Source: Lucinisca nassula (lineage: Eukaryota; Mollusca; Bivalvia; Lucinida; Lucinidae). From it: 64,000 nucleotides of DNA. The notes beneath the pieces were generated by a model. The model did not search any database. It was not told where the DNA came from and saw only the letters and a program-made list of their open reading frames with translations. Where the stretch lies: assembly GCA_963580285.1 (NCBI GenBank), contig OY757012.1, positions 172,567,994-172,631,993 on the forward strand, given 5' to 3'. The translations under genes and the position numbers were made by a program. Positions 9,529 through 20,937 of the stretch are shown here, in pieces (position 1 is the first letter of the stretch; each line of letters starts with the position of its first letter).

Positions 9529-9960
9529 AGAAGTGAGGGCAATGCAATCACCTTATACACATACACAGACCTAATGGAATAAAACATAAACATAAAACGA
9601 CTGGAAAACCAAAAGGACACATTACGAAAACACACCTATACAAATACATTGTAACCTTTATCACCGAAAAAATGAAAATTTTAAGATGAAAAATTGTGAT
9701 ATTTTTCTGATTTCTGTTCAAAATATAGATTGTGGGTACTCGTTATGCCGTTTCGGTGAAGCGGTTCGAACGAGTATATACCCACAAGCTATATTTTAGA
9801 GCAGAAATGAAAAAATAAAGTATACCCAGTAAACCACAGTTTTACTATATAAAAGTGGGGTTCAAGGGTGTAAAAGAATATATATACTGGCGTGTTTTCG
9901 TGATGCATTCCCGTCCAACGACAAAACGGCTATCCAAAATAAAAAATAAAAAATAGCAGT
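9529..9960 (+). mobile_element. Family E fragment split by a family A MITE
   Basis: E-like sequence (GAAGTGAGGGCAATG through AACCAAAAGGACA) runs to 9619. After the MITE, E-like sequence resumes with ACAAAACGGCTATCCAAAAT at about 9919-9955. So the MITE landed in E, the reverse of the nesting at 20 kb. Confidence 0.5.
9620..9905 (+). mobile_element. Family A palindromic MITE, full length
   Basis: Both ends are complete (CATTACGAAAACACACC and GGCGTGTTTTCGTGATG). The palindrome stem AGATTGTGGGTACTCGTT is intact, but its loop region is altered (ATGCCGTTTCGGTGAAGCGG). Confidence 0.85.
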
Positions 9961-10052
9961 TTTCGCCCTTTGTTCGTTTTATAATTCAAATCAGTATCCA
10001 CATCTAAGGTTTTCGATTTTCGAGCAGTAATAAAGGAAAACACATTATTTAT

Positions 10053-10356
10053 GCCCCCGCCCATAGGGGCTTGAAGAAATATATGGGCTGCATGATGCTT
10101 CCACGCAGAGCTGAATCTGGCCCGCACACTAGTACTGGTAAACCTCTTAGAGGATCTAAGCCTGTCCAGGCAAAGCGGTGCGAGGCGGACCGTCCATGCT
10201 AATAAACCCTATTGGTTTCATTGGGCGACAGGGCTTGAGATGTCATTTCATCTCAATGTCGGGTAAAAGTCCCACAAAATTGGTAGCAACGTCTCCAAAA
10301 TGACCTTTACAGTGTTGACGGGGACGTTAAACCTCAAATCAAACAAAACAAACAAA
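10053..10356 (+). mobile_element. SINE C, full length
   Basis: A reference-quality copy. The head is CCCCGCCCATAGGGGCTTG, followed by CTGCATGATGCTTCCACGC, TGGTAAACCTCTTAGAGG and CATTGGGCGACAGGGCTTG. The tail is GTGTTGACGGGGACGTTAAA with CAAACAAAACAAACAAA. Confidence 0.85.
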
Positions 10357-10382
10357 TCCGTCGTAACCCCCACTATTCTCGG

Positions 10383-10691
10383 ATTTTTGTTTGTTTGATT
10401 TGAGGTTTAACGTCCCCGTCAACACTGTAAAGGTCAATTTGGAGACGTTGCTTTCAATTTTGTGGGACTTTTACCCGACACTGAGATGATGAAATGACAC
10501 CTGAAGCCCTGCCGCACAATGAAACCAATAGGGTTTTTAAGCATGGACGGTCCGACACTCGAACCGCTTTGCTTGGGCAGGCTGAGATCCTCTAAGCGTT
10601 TTACCATTACTCGTGTGCGGGTCCGTTTCAGCTCTGCGTGGAAGCATCGTGCAGCCAATTTATTTCTTCAAGCCCAAATAGGCGGGGGCCG
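10383..10691 (-). mobile_element. SINE C, full length, with target duplication
   Basis: A reverse copy bounded by the 12-bp direct repeat CACTATTCTCGG (10371-10382 and 10692-10703). Together with the AAACAAAC-type tail this shows spread by retroposition. The head reads AAGCCCAAATAGGCGGGGGCC. Confidence 0.85.
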
Positions 10692-10783
10692 CACTATTCT
10701 CGGGTAGGGAGAGCGTGAGCGTGTTTCAGTTTTACGTCCCACCAACAGCTAAGGTCATACGGAGACGGGACCTCAGTTTAAAG

Positions 10784-11055
10784 CATTACGAAAACAGGCC
10801 TATACAGATACATTGTAAATTTTACCGCCGAAAAATAAAAGATGAAACACTGTGATATTTTTCTTATTTCTGCTCAAAACATATATTGTTGATACTCGTT
10901 AGAACCGCCTCATCGAGGCGGTTCTAACGAATACCCACAACCTTTATTTTAGAGTAGAAATAACAAAAATAAGGTTTACCCTTGAAAACCCCAGTTTTGC
11001 TATATAAAAGTGGGGGTTCAAGGGGGTCAGAATTATATATGCAAGTAGTCCTGAT
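10784..11055 (+). mobile_element. Family A palindromic MITE
   Basis: Left end CATTACGAAAACAGGCC, perfect inner palindrome (GAACCGCCTC ATC GAGGCGGTTC) and hairpin CCCCAGTTTTGCTATATAAA. The right terminal repeat is worn (GCAAGTAGTCCTGAT). The segment just before it (10710-10780) is a reverse SINE O tail. Confidence 0.8.
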
Positions 11056-11116
11056 AAATTTCATTTTGTTAAAACCTCGATTCTTAGATATGTAACAGGT
11101 GAAAAAAATCCCTATC

Positions 11117-11181
11117 ACCTTTACTCGCGATCGAACCCGGGTCGTCAGAGTGACAGACCAACATTCTACCGCGTCGCTATA
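11117..11181 (-). other. tRNA-like sequence, probably a pseudogene or SINE head
   Basis: On the minus strand the order is TAGCGACGCGGTAGAATG (box A/D-arm-like), then CTGTCACTCTGACGACC, then GGGTTCGATCGCGAG (T-arm-like). The acceptor ends do not pair well. A working tRNA is unlikely. Confidence 0.4.
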
Positions 11182-11548
11182 AAAGCCGTTTGTAACGCAG
11201 GGCAGCACAAATGAACTATATACCTATCCCTATGACACATACATGTATAGCAAATGTACAAACATGTTTTTTTTTTTTTTTTTTTTTTTGTTTTTTCTGA
11301 AAAAAAAAAAAAATTGGAGTGACTTTTGCCTTTACCAAACCTACTCACATTTTTGCAGCAAACATACCAGCGTATTGGATATTGTACTTGCTGGATTAGT
11401 TAATACTTCGACCACTAACGAGCTCGTTAAGCTAACGATGCTTTGAGCAACTGGGCCCGGGTGAAATTTAACCCTTGTAAACCGTGTTACATGTACGCGT
11501 TACCACCAACAACTCATATTTGACACAGAGAAACATACCATGCATTCA

Positions 11549-11828
11549 CAGCTATATAATTTTGACCCCCCCCCCCCCCCCGTTTAACCCAAATTTTATA
11601 TAGTAAAACTGAGGTTTTCAGGGGTAAACATTATTTTTCTTATTTTTGCTCAAAAACATAGATTGTGGGTACTCGACAGAACCGCCTCGTCGCGGCGGTT
11701 CTATCGAGTTTCCGCAATCTATGTTTTCAGCAAAAATAAGATAAATTTCATTTTTTTTTTATCTGGAAATTTTCCTTTTTGGATGGTAAAATCTTCCAAT
11801 TTATTTGTATAGGCGTGTTATCGTAATG
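11549..11828 (-). mobile_element. Family A palindromic MITE, reverse
   Basis: It carries the C-run and CCCAAATTTTATATAG hairpin side. The stem AGATTGTGGGTACTCG has loop GAACCGCCTCGTCGCGGCGG. The distal end is GTATAGGCGTGTTATCGTAATG-type. A T-run expansion is present at 11750. Confidence 0.75.
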
Positions 11829-11889
11829 GAACCTGAATAATGTTAATTCTGGATCCAAAAACAATAGGGCCATGATGGCCCTTGGTCGC

Positions 11890-12850
11890 TCACCTGATCC
11901 ACACTGTAGAAATGAAATGGTAGGTAATATAGTAAGGTGCCTTGTCAGAAGGAAAATACATGCCAAATATGAAGGCTCTATATCAGATGGCTCCTAAGTT
12001 ATGATTAAGTAGGTAACATTTCAAGGTCAAGGTCACAAGTCAAAGTTTTTTGCATGGGTGAGAAGGTTTTGTCACAAGGTACCTACATGCCAAATATGAA
12101 GGCTCTATCTTCAACGGTTAAAAAGTTATAAAAAAGAAGGTCAAAGGTCAAGGTCACAGGTCAAAATCTTTGTGTGGATGGAAAGTCCTTGCCACAAGGA
12201 ACATACATGCCAAATATGAAGGTTCTACCCCAAATGGATCAAAAGTTATGATAAAGTAGGTCACATGTCAAGGTCACAAGTCATTTTTGTATGAATAGGA
12301 ATCCTTTGTCACAAGGAAACTACATGCTTAATATGAAGGCTCTATCTCAAATGCTTGAAAAATATGACAAAGCAGGTCAAAGGTCAAGGTCATAAGACAA
12401 AAATTTTTTATGGGTGGCAAGATCTTTTCACAAGGAACATACATGCCAAATATGAAGGCACTACCTCAAATGGTTCAAAAGTTATAACAAAGTAGGTCAA
12501 ATGTCAAGGTAACGGTCACAGATCATTTTATGTATGAATAGGAAGCCCTTGTCGCAAGGAACCTACATGCCAAATATGAAGGCTGTATCTCAAATGCTTC
12601 AACAGTTATGACAAAGGAGGTCAAAGGTCAAGGTGGTGGGTCAAAATTTTTGAATGGTTGGGAAAACCTTGTCACAAGGAACATATATGAAGGCTCTATC
12701 TCACATGGTTCAAAAGTTTTGATAAAGTAGGTTACAGGTCAAGTTCACAGATCATTTGTATATGAGTGGGAAACATTTGTCACAAGGAACGTACATGCCA
12801 ACTATGAAGGCTCTATCTCAAACGGTTCACAAGTTATGACAAAATAACCT
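11890..12850. repeat. Tandem array, about 120-bp unit
   Basis: About eight diverged units share CATGCCAAATATGAAGGC, TCAAAAGTTATGA, AGGTCAAAGGTCAAGGTCAC and TTGTCACAAGGAAC. The array is internal to K1. Confidence 0.8.
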
Positions 12851-14350
12851 ACTGAACTACTTTTTGATTTGACATGACCCGTATTCGAACTTAACTGAGA
12901 TATTGTCCAGATGATCATTCTTAGTATCTTTTTTGATGATTGGACTAAAACTGTGGTCTCTTAGAGTGTTCACAACGTTTTTTCTATGATTTGATCTGCT
13001 GACCTACTTTTTGACCCGACATGACCCATATTTAAACTCGACCTAGAAATTGTCAAGATGATCATTCTGAGCAAGTTTGACGATGATCAAACCAACACTG
13101 GGGCCACTAGTTTGTTCACAAGGTTTTTTCTATGATCTGAACTACTGACCTACTTATTGACCAGACTTGATCCATATTCGAAATTAAACGAGATATTGTC
13201 AAATGATAATTCTGAGCAAGTTTGATGACGGTCGGACCCAAACTATGGCCTCTAGAGTGTTCGCAAGGTTTTTATATGATTTGACCTACTGACCAACCTT
13301 TTGACCCGACATGACCCATGTTAGAACTTGACCGAGATATTGTCAAGGCTATCATTATAAGCAAGTTTGATGATGATCGGACCAAATATTTTGGCCTCTA
13401 GTGTGTTCACAAGGTTGTTCTATGATTTGACCTGCTGACCTACTTTTTGACCAGACATTACCCATATTCTGCTGACCTAATTTTTGTCTCGACAAAACCC
13501 ATATTCGGATGATCGGACCAAACCTGTGGCCTCTAGAGTGTTCACAAGATTTTTCAATGATTTGACCTGCTGACCTACTTTTTGACCCGACATGACCCAT
13601 ATTCGAACTTGTCAAGATGATCATTCTGGGCAAGTTTGATGATGATCGGACCATAACTGTGGTCTCTATTGTGTTCACAAGGTTTTTCTATGTTTTGACC
13701 TACTGACCTACTTTTTGACCAGACATTACCCATATTCGAACTTGATCGAGATAATGTCAAGATGACAATTCTGGGCAAGTTTGATAATGACTAAACCTTT
13801 GGCCTCTAGTGTGTGCACAAGGTTTTTATATGAATTGACCTACTGACCAACCTTTTGACCCGACATGACCCATATTTGAACTTGACCGAGATATTGTCAA
13901 GGCTATCATTCTGAGCAAGTTTGATGATGATCGGACCAAAACTATGGCCTCTAGTGTTTTCACAAGGTTTTTCTTTGATTTGACCTACTGACCTACGTTA
14001 TGATCCGACATGACCCATATTCGAACTTGACCGAGATATTGTCAAGATGATCATTCTGAGTAAGTTTGATGATGATAGGACCAAAACTGATTTGACCTAC
14101 TGTTTGACCCGACATGACCCATGTTCGAATTTGACAGAGATATTGTAAAGATGATCATTCTGAGCAAGTTTGATGATGATCGGGACCAAAACTGTGGCTT
14201 CTAGTGTGTTCACAACATTTTTCTTTGAACTGACCTTTTGACCTGCTTTTTTGACCCGACATGACCCATATTCGGACTTGACCGAGATATTGTCAAGATG
14301 ATCATTCTGAGCAAGTTTGATGATGATTGGTCCAAAACTGTGACCTCTAG
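12850..14350. repeat. Tandem array, about 145-bp unit
   Basis: About ten diverged units share TTTTTGACCCGACATGACCC, ATATTGTCAAGATGATCATT, AAGTTTGATGATGATCGGAC and GTGTTCACAAGGTTTTTCT. One unit is shortened near 13470 and one near 14090. Minus-strand frames of 67-114 codons across it are repeat artefacts. Confidence 0.8.
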
Positions 14351-14476
14351 TGTGTTCAAAAGAAAAGTTTACGCACGGACGACGCAAGGCGGACGACGCA
14401 CGACGGACGACGAACGATGACGCCGGATATCTCGCGGTCACAAAAGCCCACCAAGACCTCTGGTCAGGTGAGCTAA

Positions 14477-14899
14477 AAAAAGTATATCACACTGACACTA
14501 CTAGTCACGAGTCTATAAGCACTCTGAGTAGTTACACTGTACTTATTCATTACGTAAATGGTATTATTGAAAGAACGTGTCTACATAGGTGACAATTAAA
14601 GTAAAAGGATAAGCAGTCTGGAACCTCCAGCTCATAAACTTCACTTGTATGTCCATACAAAAAATTTAGATCTCGCGTGATGAATTAAATAATCATTAAG
14701 CAATTGTACGAGCGTTCATTGACAATATGATTTCTTTCATAGCATTTGTTCTAAATGTCATTACAATCCGTTTGACACATCCGTAGTGGAGTTTACAATG
14801 ATGCTCATCGTACGAACGTGCTACGTATGATACCCGTATGACATTATGATACCAACGACGCTGTTCCGCTGCCAACAGGAATGATGTGTGCAATTGTTT
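14477..14899. other. Unassigned sequence
   Basis: No repeat shared with the window and no convincing coding signal. Two short frames on opposite strands have no recognisable content. Confidence 0.35.
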
Positions 14900-15178
14900 C
14901 TTTACGAAAACACGCCTATACATATACATTGCAAACTTTACAGCCGAAAAAACGAACATTTTAAGGAGAAAAATTGCAATATTTTTCTTATTTCTGCTCA
15001 AAATATAGATTTTGGGTACTCTTTAGAACCGCCTCTTCGATGCGGTTCTTATGAGTACCCACAATCTATATTTTGGAACAGAAATAAGAAATAAAAGTGC
15101 ACCCCTGTAAACCCCAGTTTTACTGTATAAAAGTGTGGTCCGAGGGGTTCAAAATTATATAGGCGTGTTTTCGTAATG
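14900..15178 (+). mobile_element. Family A palindromic MITE, full length
   Basis: TTTACGAAAACACGCCTATA at the left and TATAGGCGTGTTTTCGTAATG-type at the right. The palindrome stem is present with a loop change (CTCTTCGATGCGGTTC). The hairpin CCCCAGTTTTACTGTATAAA is intact. Confidence 0.85.
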
Positions 15179-15214
15179 CTTCTTTCATTTCAGTCCTTAA
15201 ACAAGATTTTGTCG

Positions 15215-15464
15215 TCCAATCCCCAAAGTGGTTACTTTTCTGGTAACTCTGTGTGATACTTAGCGTATTTATACGTCAAACATAGGTTGTGGGTGCTTTA
15301 ATAAATGCCTCTGCGAAGCTATTCTAACGTGTATCCATAATCAAGGTTTTTGTTTAGCAGGTATAAGAAAAAATGTATACCCCTGTAAATCCGAGTTAAA
15401 CCACATATGTATACAAAAGTGGGTTTTAAGGCGATCAAAATTATATAGGCGTGTTACCGTGATG
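15215..15464 (+). mobile_element. Chimeric family B/A MITE
   Basis: The left arm is family B-like (CCAAAGTGGTTACTTTTCTG, then CATAGGTTGTGGGTGC). The right terminal segment is family A-like (TATAGGCGTGTTACCGTGATG-type). The palindrome is badly worn. This supports recombination between the two families. Confidence 0.55.
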
Positions 15465-16106
15465 TACAGACAAATGGCGTTGACATATCATCAGGTGAAC
15501 CGTCATATGAACAATTTATATACTCGTAGATAAAACTGAAATTAACTAGGGTATACATTATTATCAGTCATAGGAATAACGCCAGATGTAAACAAAAAGG
15601 TTGACCTCAGAATCAAGTGCAAATTGTTCACAATATAAGAGGTTTTACCACCTTCCCAGCCTTTACTCTCATCTAGCTGATAATATCTGACAGGTCTGCA
15701 GCCAATGTTTAGATAACACATTTATATACCACCATCACTGAAAACTTCCACTTCATTTTTTAAAAAAGACCTGTATTGTAAAATATTAACGAAAAGGAAT
15801 CATTTACTTCTAATTTCTAACAGACTTACAAAGATGAAATGACGCCATCAACATCGATTCTAAGTCAAGACGTTACATATACGTTGATATGACGTTATTT
15901 CGAAGGCGTTCAAACTTGTTAGTTAATAATTCGTTCAGACTTTGATCATTAAATATGGCAAATATACTAATATATTTGCTGAAAAAAATGTGAGTAGCTT
16001 TCATTTTTTTCAGCAAAAATAACACAATTTTAGATATTGCACTTATGCTAGAACAGTTAACAATCTGACCACTAAGCTAACGATACTTTGAACAACTGGC
16101 CCCTAA
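15465..16106. other. Unassigned AT-rich sequence
   Basis: No coding or repeat signal beyond a hairpin-like pair near 15975-16015 (CTGAAAAAAATG and CATTTTTTTCAG). Confidence 0.35.
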
Positions 16107-16398
16107 TTTTGTTTGTTTGATTTGAGGTTTAACGTCCCCGTCAACACTGTAAAGGTCATTTTGATGACGTTGCTTCCAATTTTGTGGGACTTTTACCCGA
16201 CATTGAGATGAAATGACATCTCAAGCCCTGCCACCCAATGAAACCAAAAGGGTTTATAAGCACGGCAGCGCTTCGCCTGGGCAGGCTTAGATCCTCTAAG
16301 TCGTTTACCAGTACTCGTGTGCGGGTCGGTTTCAGCTCTGCGTGGAAGCATCATACAGCCCATCTATTTTTTCCAGCCCCGATGGGCGGGGGGGGGGG
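16107..16398 (-). mobile_element. SINE C, full length with small deletions
   Basis: A reverse copy from GTTTGTTTGATTTGAGG to CCAGCCCCGATGGGCGGGG. It lacks about 15 bp near the GACGGTCCGAC region. The head runs into a long G-run (16388-16416). Confidence 0.8.
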
Positions 16399-16546
16399 GG
16401 GCGGGTGGGGGGGGGCGTAACTGATGTATAACCTATTGTTAGCATAGTTGAAATGCATATGACATATAACAAGTGTCATAGATCGTAACCCATCGCCAGC
16501 ACTAACCATCAACACAGTTTGTGTGTGTGTGGGGGGGGGGGGGTTT

Positions 16547-17912
16547 AGCTCACCTGTCACGTAGTGACGAGGTGAGCTTTTGGGATCACTTTTTGTCCGT
16601 CGTCCGTGCGTCCGCGTGTGCGTCCGTGCGTGCGTCCGTAAACAATTTCAAATAAGTATATCTCTAATACCCCATGGCCAGTCTTGATCAAATTTCATGT
16701 GAAGCAACATCAGGCTGCATAAGGTTTTTGGGCTGATCAGATTGGAATTTTGGTTGCCATGGCAACATATAGCTCCCATAGACTTATAAAGGGAAAAATT
16801 TTAAAAATCTTCTCCTCTGAAACCACAGGGCCCAGAGCTTAGATATTTAGCATGTAGCAAGGGCAAGTGGTCAACTACATAATTCCTGCCAATCATGCCC
16901 CTGGGTTCCAAATGGGCCACGCCCCGGGGCCCCTTCGCTCCCATAGACTCATAATGGAAAAAAAAGCTTCAAAAATCTTCTTCTCTGAAACCACAGGGCC
17001 CAGAGCTTAGATATTTAGCATGTAGCAATAGCAAGTGGTCACATACATAATTCCTGCCAATCATGCCCCTGGGTTCAAAATGGGCCGCGCCCTGGGGACC
17101 CTTTGCTCCCATAGACTCATAATGGAAAAAAGCTTCAAAAATCTCCTTCTCTGAAACCAGAGGGCCCAGAGCTTATATATTTAGCATGTAGTAACGGCAA
17201 GTGGTCACCTACATAATTCCTGCCAATCATGCGCCTGGGGTCCAAACGGACCACACCCCGGGGCCCCTTAGCTCCTATAGACTCATAATGGAAAAAAGCT
17301 TCAAAAATCTTCTGCTCTGAAACCACAGGGCCCAGGCCACCTACATAAATCCTGCCAATCATGCCCCTTGGGCCAGAATTGGCCACATCCATGGCCCATT
17401 AGCTACCATGGATGGACTTTAAATGGAAAAAAAAACTTAAAATGGAAGAAAAAAACTTGAAAAATATTCTTCTGTGAAACCATAAGGCCCAGAGCTTAGG
17501 TATTTAGCATGTAGCAACATGGAGTTGTTGCCTACATGAATCCTGCCTGAGTCTTGCCCCTGGGGTTCAAATTGGCCAAATCCTGTGGCTTCTTAACTCC
17601 AATAAACTTATAATGGAAAAAAAAAGTTTAAAAATCTTCTTCTCAGAAACCATGAAGTACGGACCTTAGATATTTAGTATATAGCAACATAAAATGGTCG
17701 CCTACATAAATCCTGCCACCCATGCCCTTTGGGTCAAAATTGACCTATGGACTTATACTGGAAAAAAAATCAAAAATCTTCTCCAAAGCCATAAGGCCCA
17801 GAGCTCAGATATTTAGTATGTAGCAATGTCAAGTGGTCTCCTACACTTATGATTTTCTGGTACACAGGTGAGCGATATAGGGCCATTGGGCCCTCTTGTT
17901 TTTTTTTTTTTT
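16547..17912 (+). mobile_element. Element K2: GCTCACCTG-ended transposon with tandem array
   Basis: It opens with TTTAGCTCACCTGTCACG and a GTCCGTCGTCCGTGCGTCCG block. It closes with CAGGTGAGCGATATAGGGCC, the ATTGGGCCC hairpin and CTCTTGTTTTT. The interior is a satellite of about 168 bp, unrelated to those of K1, K3 or K5. Confidence 0.7.
16785..17860. repeat. Tandem array, about 168-bp unit
   Basis: About seven units share TTCTCTGAAACCACAGGGCC, CTTAGATATTTAGCATGTAG, CCTGCCAATCATGCCCCTGG and CTCATAATGGAAAAAA. Units near 17330 carry deletions, and divergence grows toward the 3' side. Confidence 0.85.
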
Positions 17913-18360
17913 TTTTTTTTTTGGCAATCTCAGAAAATCTACCAGAAGCCCAAGTTCTAAATATGAATGATCTTTGATAAGTGACTGTCTAGGAACAAGC
18001 ATTTGAAAATAATAATAAATACTACTACTACTACCACTACTACTACTACTACTACTACTAATAAAAATAATAATAATTAGCAGTAATGCATAAACCAGAG
18101 CTCTACAATCTTCATACATGTACAAGGAGCTAAAAACTGTCCCGAACGAGGACTAAGACTGTTCCCTTCAACCCTTTAATGTTTTAGCTGCAAACAAACA
18201 ATGTAAAACCTGATTATATGCCACATTCTGATCTGGGGCTACACTGTTTGCCAACTACACTGTTTGCCAGCTGAGCGATCTAGGGCCATCATGAAACTCT
18301 TGTTTTTTTGTTTGTTTGTTTTTGTTGTTGTTGTTTTTTGTTGTTGTTGTTGTTTTGGGA
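17899..18360. repeat. Simple repeats and a family I fragment
   Basis: In order: a T-run (17899-17922), a TAC/ACT trinucleotide tract (about 18020-18062), a family I fragment (about 18195-18270), and a TTG tract (about 18305-18355). No gene. Confidence 0.75.
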
Positions 18361-18469
18361 GGGGGGGGGTAGTCAATTGACCACCTTCATGGGGGAGTAT
18401 TGTTCACCTGCTGACCACACAGCACAACACAAGCTGCAGTGTGTATTAATTAAACGTTAAAACAAATAA

Positions 18470-18749
18470 CATCACGAAAACACGCCTATATTAATTTGAC
18501 CCCCTTGAACCCCACTTTTATATAGTAAAACTGGGGTTTACAGGGGTAAACCATATTTTTTTATTTATGCTATAAAACATAGATTTAGGGTACTCGTTAG
18601 AACCGCCTCGATGAGGCGGTTCTAACGTGTACCCACAATCTATATATTTTGAGCAGAAATCAGAAAAATATCACAATTTTTCATCATAAATTTTACATTT
18701 TCACGGCCGTAAAATCTACAGTGTATTTGTATAGGTAGTTTACGTAATG
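18470..18749 (-). mobile_element. Family A palindromic MITE, full length, reverse
   Basis: CATCACGAAAACACGCC at the left. Then CCCCACTTTTATATAGTAAA hairpin, perfect inner palindrome (GAACCGCCTCGATGAGGCGG) and a terminal GTTTACGTAATG. Confidence 0.85.
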
Positions 18750-19274
18750 TCAGAGGAAATTTAATTGTTAACACGTTATGTAGGACATGAAACGAATCCG
18801 ATTTTTTTTTTTACCGAATAAATGTTAATTTGTAAAAGTTTAGCTTTTGGTTTTTATAAATATAAATTAATACAAATAATAACTCATATTTCTGTATTAT
18901 GAGAATTCTGCGATAATTTTACATCTATACAAAAGTGTACAAGCATGTTGTGTGTCAAGGGAAAAAAAAACAAAACAAACAAAAACAACAAAAAAAAAAC
19001 AAAAAAAAAACAAATATACAGGTAATGCTAAGGTCAGTTAAACAGAAAGTATACATTGCACTTTTGAACATTGCCACAAAATTGCACCAAATCAAGTCTA
19101 GTCTGGGTTGACAAAAGCAATACATGTGGTCTATTTGCAGCATTAATAAGAATACATATCACGGACTTTGATCAGAAAAGCAGCCGTTTTGAAGAGGTAA
19201 AACAAAGCACGGTACTTCGTGGGTGTATTATCGTAATGCTAAGTCGCGTGATATAATGATGTCGTTCATTGTTT
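18750..19274. other. Unassigned AT-rich sequence
   Basis: Contains A/C-rich simple sequence (18960-19010). A short family B-like end (GGGTGTATTATCGTAATG) lies at about 19220-19238. No supported gene. Confidence 0.35.
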
Positions 19275-19680
19275 TATTACCACTATTTGCAGATAAAAAG
19301 TAGCATGTTTCTTATATACGTATCTGCGCTCACTTTTATAATTGGGCAGTCAAAACGAATACCGCCAATAAATAATTGAGAGCTGAAATTAAGAAAATTA
19401 ATGTAAACCCTGCAAACTCCTGTTTCCCAATATTTTCTGGGGGCTGACATGCACTTCCAATGACCGCTTCATATAGAGGAAAGTGTGGCTTGTATAGGAT
19501 GTACATGTATGTTTTTTCTTATTCTTGTCCAAAATATAGACTATGGATGCTCGATCCATCAGTCTTTCTAATGGGTAACTACAACCAATATCTGAAACAA
19601 AAAATATATCACAGATTTTCGGCAGAAAAACGCCTACTTTGAGGCATGTAAGGTACGATATACCATTACCTTAAATGTGT

Positions 19681-19957
19681 TTTGTTTGTTTGCACTGGAG
19701 TTTAACGGCCAAGGCCAACACTATTTTAGGTAACATAAGTTTACTATCCCCACGTTTTAGGGCAGGCTTATACGTAAGCTGTAAACCAGTACAGTGCACA
19801 TTATTTCGCCAGAAACTGAACTGTCCTTCTTGAATCAGCGGAAGGGCGAGAATGACTGTACAAAAGATTTCATGATCAATCTCCACGAACGAATGTTGCC
19901 GACCAAGGCAGGTATCGAACCAGTCAGACGCGCTTCCGACTGAGCTACCGAGGTCGG
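19681..19957 (-). mobile_element. SINE D (tRNA-derived), copy in duplication 1
   Basis: On the minus strand the head reads GGTAGCTCAGTCGGAAGCGC (box A) and CTGGTTCGATACCTGC (box B). The body follows and the tail is GGCCGTTAAACTCCAGTGC with CAAACAAA. The flanks share TTAAATGTGTTT (about 19671 and 19964), a target duplication. Confidence 0.85.
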
Positions 19958-20002
19958 TATACTTTAAATGTGTTTGTTATTCTTATCAATCACAACAGTT
20001 TT

Positions 20003-20783
20003 CATCACGAAAACACGCCTACATAATTTTGACCCCCTTGAACCCCACTTTTATACAGTAAAACGGGTTTACAGGGGTAAAATAGAAGTGGTGGCAATGA
20101 TCAGGAATCGATACAATTAACCCAACGCTGCCATCAGAGACACCAAAGGGAAGGGGACACAAACATGAAACAACAGACCCAAATAGAAACATCAACAGCG
20201 GAAAGCCAGAAGGACAGTTATCCTCTCACAAAATGGCCAATAGGCTATCCAAAATAAACAATATAAGCGACACAACAACCAAAGACAAACCATAACAAAA
20301 AAGCGACAGAAGAACAGCATTGGAATGGTCAGCGGAAACGAATTCCACTTTACGTGGCCACAATCCTCGCCCTTACTTCCGTCGCGATTTAGACAAATAA
20401 TTTGTTCAGTCCGCATGAAGGCCTCCTAACTCATCAGTGCAACATCTCCGTGAACACAAAAAAATCAAACAACAACGGTGAGGACTCGACAGCAAGGAAC
20501 CACTGAAATGCCGGAGCAAAAGAAAACCAGCAGACTCCGAATGGCCCAACCAGAGACATAGTATCAGGCACCAACCAACGTTACATTGAATTAAAACCTT
20601 ATTTTTCTTACCTTTGCTCTAAAATCTCGTTAGAACCGCCTCATCGAGGCGGTTCTAATGAGTACCCACAATTTATATTTTGAGCAGAAATAATAAAAAT
20701 ATCACAATTTTTCTTCCTAAAATTTTCATTTTTTCGGCGAAAATGTATTTGCAATGTATTTGTATAGGCGTGTTTTCGTAATG
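20003..20783 (-). mobile_element. Family A MITE interrupted by a family E element (duplication 1)
   Basis: The MITE's reverse left part (20003-20081, ending CAGGGGTAAA) and right part (about 20596-20783, starting CCTTATTTTTCTT and ending GGCGTGTTTTCGTAATG) are continuous with each other in other copies. The E element fills the gap. Confidence 0.8.
20082..20595 (+). mobile_element. Family E repeat
   Basis: About 515 bp from ATAGAAGTGGTGGCAATGAT to CATTGAATTAAAA. It is AT-rich at its edges and has no terminal inverted repeat that I could see. Parts recur at 2150, 9529, 22314, 38178, 54513 and 63510. The 74-codon minus-strand frame inside is present in copies but shows no domain. The class of element is unresolved. 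Confidence 0.65.
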
Positions 20784-20829
20784 TCATCTGCTTTGTTTTT
20801 TGCTGGTCATTGTAAAAGTAAATGTTGCA

Positions 20830-20937
20830 ACTAGTGTGGACCAAGATCAGACCGCGTCTCAGCCTGGTCAGGATCCACACAGTATTGACCTAGATCAGAC
20901 TGCTGTGTTCCTCGGAGCAGTCCGATCATGTCCCACA
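20830..20937. repeat. Family I palindromic repeat (duplication 1)
   Basis: AGTGTGGACCAAGATCAGAC, GGTCAGGATCCACAC, then a second arm pair CAGACTGCTGTG and CGGAGCAGTCCGATCATG. Two nested inverted pairs make a complex hairpin. Confidence 0.5.

Larger units (their letters stand above)
11861..14476 (-). mobile_element. Element K1: GCTCACCTG-ended transposon with two tandem arrays
   Basis: In reverse, it starts (right end) TAGCTCACCTGACCAGAGG with a run of CGTCCGTCGTGCGTCGTCCG. It ends (left) with GGTGAGCGACC and a GGGCCATGATGGCCC hairpin. Between are two unrelated satellites, one of about 120 bp and one of about 145 bp. The same ends occur on K2, K3 and K5. It has no transposase, so it is a non-autonomous DNA element. 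Confidence 0.65.

Noticed and set aside
11117..11181. Functional tRNA gene
   Set aside because: Box-like motifs are present, but acceptor and T-arm pairing are poor, so it is listed as tRNA-like only.
13355..14441. Minus-strand frames of 67-121 codons with repeated SYGPIIIKLAQNDHL-like wording
   Set aside because: They repeat with the 145-bp period of the K1 tandem array and carry no independent signal.
20192..20416. 74-codon minus-strand frame recurring in both duplicated blocks
   Set aside because: It is within family E. Its recurrence is due to the segmental duplication, and the second copy is disrupted by an A-run.
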